In this document: positions 61,940 through 64,000 of the stretch, in pieces
Layout of the letters: every line of letters starts with the position of its first letter
Position numbering within the stretch: the first letter of the stretch is position 1
DNA from: Ichthyophis bannanicus
Taxonomy: Eukaryota; Chordata; Amphibia; Gymnophiona; Ichthyophiidae
Assembly: GCA_033557465.1 (NCBI GenBank)
Contig: CM066033.1
Span: forward strand, 383,601,289-383,665,288
Direction of reading: 5' to 3'
DNA: 64,000 nucleotides
The notes under the pieces: model-generated
What the model saw: only the letters and a program-made list of their open reading frames with translations
Database searches by the model: none
Told to the model about the DNA's origin: nothing
Made by a program: the position numbers and the translations under genes

Positions 61940-64000
61940 AAGTTTATTTCTTTTAACGTTAAGGGCATAAACTCCCCCCAAAAATGGTCCCTTCTTTTCC
62001 AGGATCTTCGGAACATGGGAGGTGAGGTGGTCTTATTGCAGGAGACCCACCTTCATATGGCTAATGTGGTGTGGCAAAGGCCTTATTTTAGAGGTCTGGG
62101 TGGCTGCGGATGCTCAGGGGTGGAAAAAATGTGGGTGTAGCTATTTTGTTGCGTCAGTTTTTACGCTGTACTGTAGGAGTAGTGCAACGCGATAAGGCGA
62201 GCAGATGGCTCTTTTTGAAGGTCCGAATTGAGGACACTCTTTATTACTATAGCTAATGTGTATGCCCCAATGAGGGACAGGCACGATTCTTTGCAGGCTT
62301 GAAGGCCTCCTTGGCAAACTTTGCTCAAGACTTCCAGTACTGCAAGGTGACTAACACGTGCTTGCAGCCCAGGTTGGACTCCATGGGTGGGGACACCTGG
62401 CCAGCGAGTGGGGCATTAACTGGTCTGGTGCGAGATCTGGGACTTCATGATGTTTGGCACGAACTGCATCAAGCTCATTGTGGCTATACCTATTATTTCC
62501 TGGTTCATCAAGTTCATACCCGAATTGACTACTTGATGCTTGATACGTGACTGTCTGACCATGCCCCCTGGTGGGTGGCTATTGTGGAGCCCGGTTCGTA
62601 CCTGCAACGATGGGATTCGACCCTGCATACTGGCTTTTTCCAGAGAGAGGTGGCGGTACAAGTGCTACCTTGTTTATTCATGAGTATTTTGAGATAAATG
62701 TCACAGGGCAGGTGACCCCAGCGGCCATGTGGAACACCTTTAAGGTAACAGCACAGGTGCGCTTGATTGCCGAGGCCGCAGGGTTCTGAAGACATTGCAA
62801 GCAGAAGCAGAGACATTATTCATGGAGGCTAAATGCTTGCAAGGCCAGCATGCTCAAACTCACTCTAGGCAAGTCTGGAAGCAATGGATGGCAGTGCAAG
62901 CCTGCCTGGATGAGTATGTCCAGCAGGACCTTGACTTCACGCGTTATCGCCTTTGGCAGACATTTTATGAGCAGGGAAATAGGGGCAGTAAATACTTGGC
63001 AGTCCACCTGTGTAAACAAGCGGGTTATATGGTGCATGAGTTGCGAGAACAAACAGGGCACCTTAATGGGAAGTCAGGGGAGATATGGACTATTTTGCAA
63101 CATTTCTGGCAGACCTGTACAGGGTGGAGGCTGTGGCTCCAGAGTTGATTGCTGACTACCTGCAGGAGGTGGATCTGCTCATATTGACAGAGGTCGAGCA
63201 CAAGTGGTTGGAGATGGAGATTATGGCCCGAGAGGTTCAGCTGGCCATTCGTGACCTGCCGGCTGGGAAGGCCCCAGGGATTGGACAGCTTTCCACCAGA
63301 ATATTACAAATGCTTTGAGAGCCAGTTGGTGCCAGTTATGGCTGAAGTCTTCAATGGGGCTTTGTCACCTACACAGTTGGAAGCCATGATATCAGTGCTC
63401 CCCAAGCCAGGGAAGCCAAGTACTGAAGCGGCATCATACCACCCTATTTCTCTTTTGAACATAGACGTAAACATTTTGGCCAAGGTGCTGGCAATGCATC
63501 TGAATTTACTCCTCCCGTGGCTGGTCCATGTGGATTAGGTAGAGTTTGTGCAGGATGGCAGACTGCCAATTATATACAATGAGTGCTTCAGGTTATACAA
63601 GTGACCTGGACTGAGAAGTGGGCTGCGATCCTTCTAGGGGTGGATGTGGAGAAGGCCTTCCGTAGGTTGAATTGGGATTTTTTTGTGATGGGTCCTTGAT
63701 AAGCTGGGCTTTGGGCCTCATTTTCAGGGCTGGGTGCATGGTCTGTACCAGGGGCCTGGGGCTTGTGTTCGGGTCAATGGGAGCCGTTCTGGGTGCTTTT
63801 CACTTGGGCGGGGATGCATCAGGGGTGTCTGCTCTTCCCATTGTTGTTTGCACTGGTGATGGAACCTTTAGTCCAGTGGTTTTGGGCCACAAAGGAAGTG
63901 CAGGGGATCCAGATCAGTCATAGTGAGTACAAAATTGCACTGTTTATGGATGATATCTTGTTATCTTTGACAGAGCCATTGGATTTCCTCCCACAGGTAA
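61940..64000 (+). pseudogene. L1-C ORF2, endonuclease and RT start
   Basis: Near 61943 is Phe-Asn-Val-Lys-Gly-Ile-Asn-Ser, then Leu-Gln-Glu-Thr-His near 62040, and Arg-Ile-Asp-Tyr-Leu near 62525; many shifts lie between. RT begins with Pro-Ile-Ser-Leu-Leu-Asn-Ile-Asp at about 63446, and near 63945 is Phe-Met-Asp-Asp-Ile-Leu, a Tyr/Phe-Ala-Asp-Asp variant. It is cut by the window end. Confidence 0.8.

Larger units (their letters stand above)
60241..64000 (+). mobile_element. L1-C: decayed L1/Tx1-type LINE, runs off the window
   Basis: 5' region with GGAAGTGATGTCACCC, ORF1, a G-rich spacer (61330-61940), and ORF2 through the endonuclease and into RT at the window end. Both ORFs have many stops and shifts, more than L1-A or L1-B, so it is the oldest of the three. 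Its proteins differ enough from both to be a third lineage. Confidence 0.8.

Overview
This 64 kb window looks like a stretch of a large, repeat-rich vertebrate genome. I infer an amphibian, perhaps a caecilian: CR1, L2 and L1/Tx1 LINEs, tyrosine-recombinase (DIRS) retroelements and an epsilon/gamma-like endogenous retrovirus occur side by side. No host gene, rRNA, tRNA or CRISPR array could be supported. Almost every recognisable coding stretch belongs to a transposable element. Family names rest on protein motifs and structure read by eye, not on database searches.

Layout, left to right. 1-6.7 kb: minus-strand endogenous retrovirus (LTR, tRNA-Pro-like primer site, gag, pro, RT, RNase H, a stump of integrase, start of env). 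7.2-9.5 kb: two CR1 copies meeting 3' end to 3' end. 9.9-15.9 kb: a nearly intact full-length L1/Tx1 LINE (L1-A, minus) with a 13-bp target duplication. 16.6-22.5 kb: DIRS family I material (a stray right end, a plus copy cut off in RNase H, and a minus gag fragment fused to CR1). 22.5-26 kb: mostly unassigned sequence plus an internally deleted DIRS-I. 26.1-32.5 kb: a long DIRS-I copy with a solo LTR in its recombinase gene. 33.3-34.5 kb: CR1 and a Tc1 remnant. 34.5-44.0 kb: L1-B (plus) carrying a full-length L2 (minus) inside ORF2. 44.6-52.3 kb: minus-strand DIRS-I copies broken up by a palindromic MITE and several CR1 pieces. 52.6-53.8 kb: L2 fragment. 53.9-59.8 kb: a complete DIRS of a second family (DIRS-II) inserted without target duplication into an old CR1. 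60.2-64 kb: a decayed third L1 lineage running off the window.

How the parts act: LINE ORF2 proteins (endonuclease plus reverse transcriptase) copy their own RNA at a target nick. DIRS elements pair a reverse transcriptase/RNase H with a tyrosine recombinase and use inverted ends plus an internal complementary region to make a circle. The retrovirus would use LTRs, a tRNA primer and integrase. Most copies are dead. L1-A is closest to functional: ORF2 is intact and ORF1 has one single-base break. The L2 carries only two apparent frameshifts.

The nesting gives a relative history: CR1-B before DIRS-II; L1-B before L2; DIRS-I before the solo LTR, the CR1 copies and the MITE. Two DIRS-containing composites are each present twice, one pair inverted and one direct. 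No wholly new system was identified. The points most worth a second look are the exact circle junction of DIRS-II, the CR1-ended DIRS/CR1 composite, the gag organisation of the retrovirus, the solo LTR and the CpG-rich palindromic MITE.
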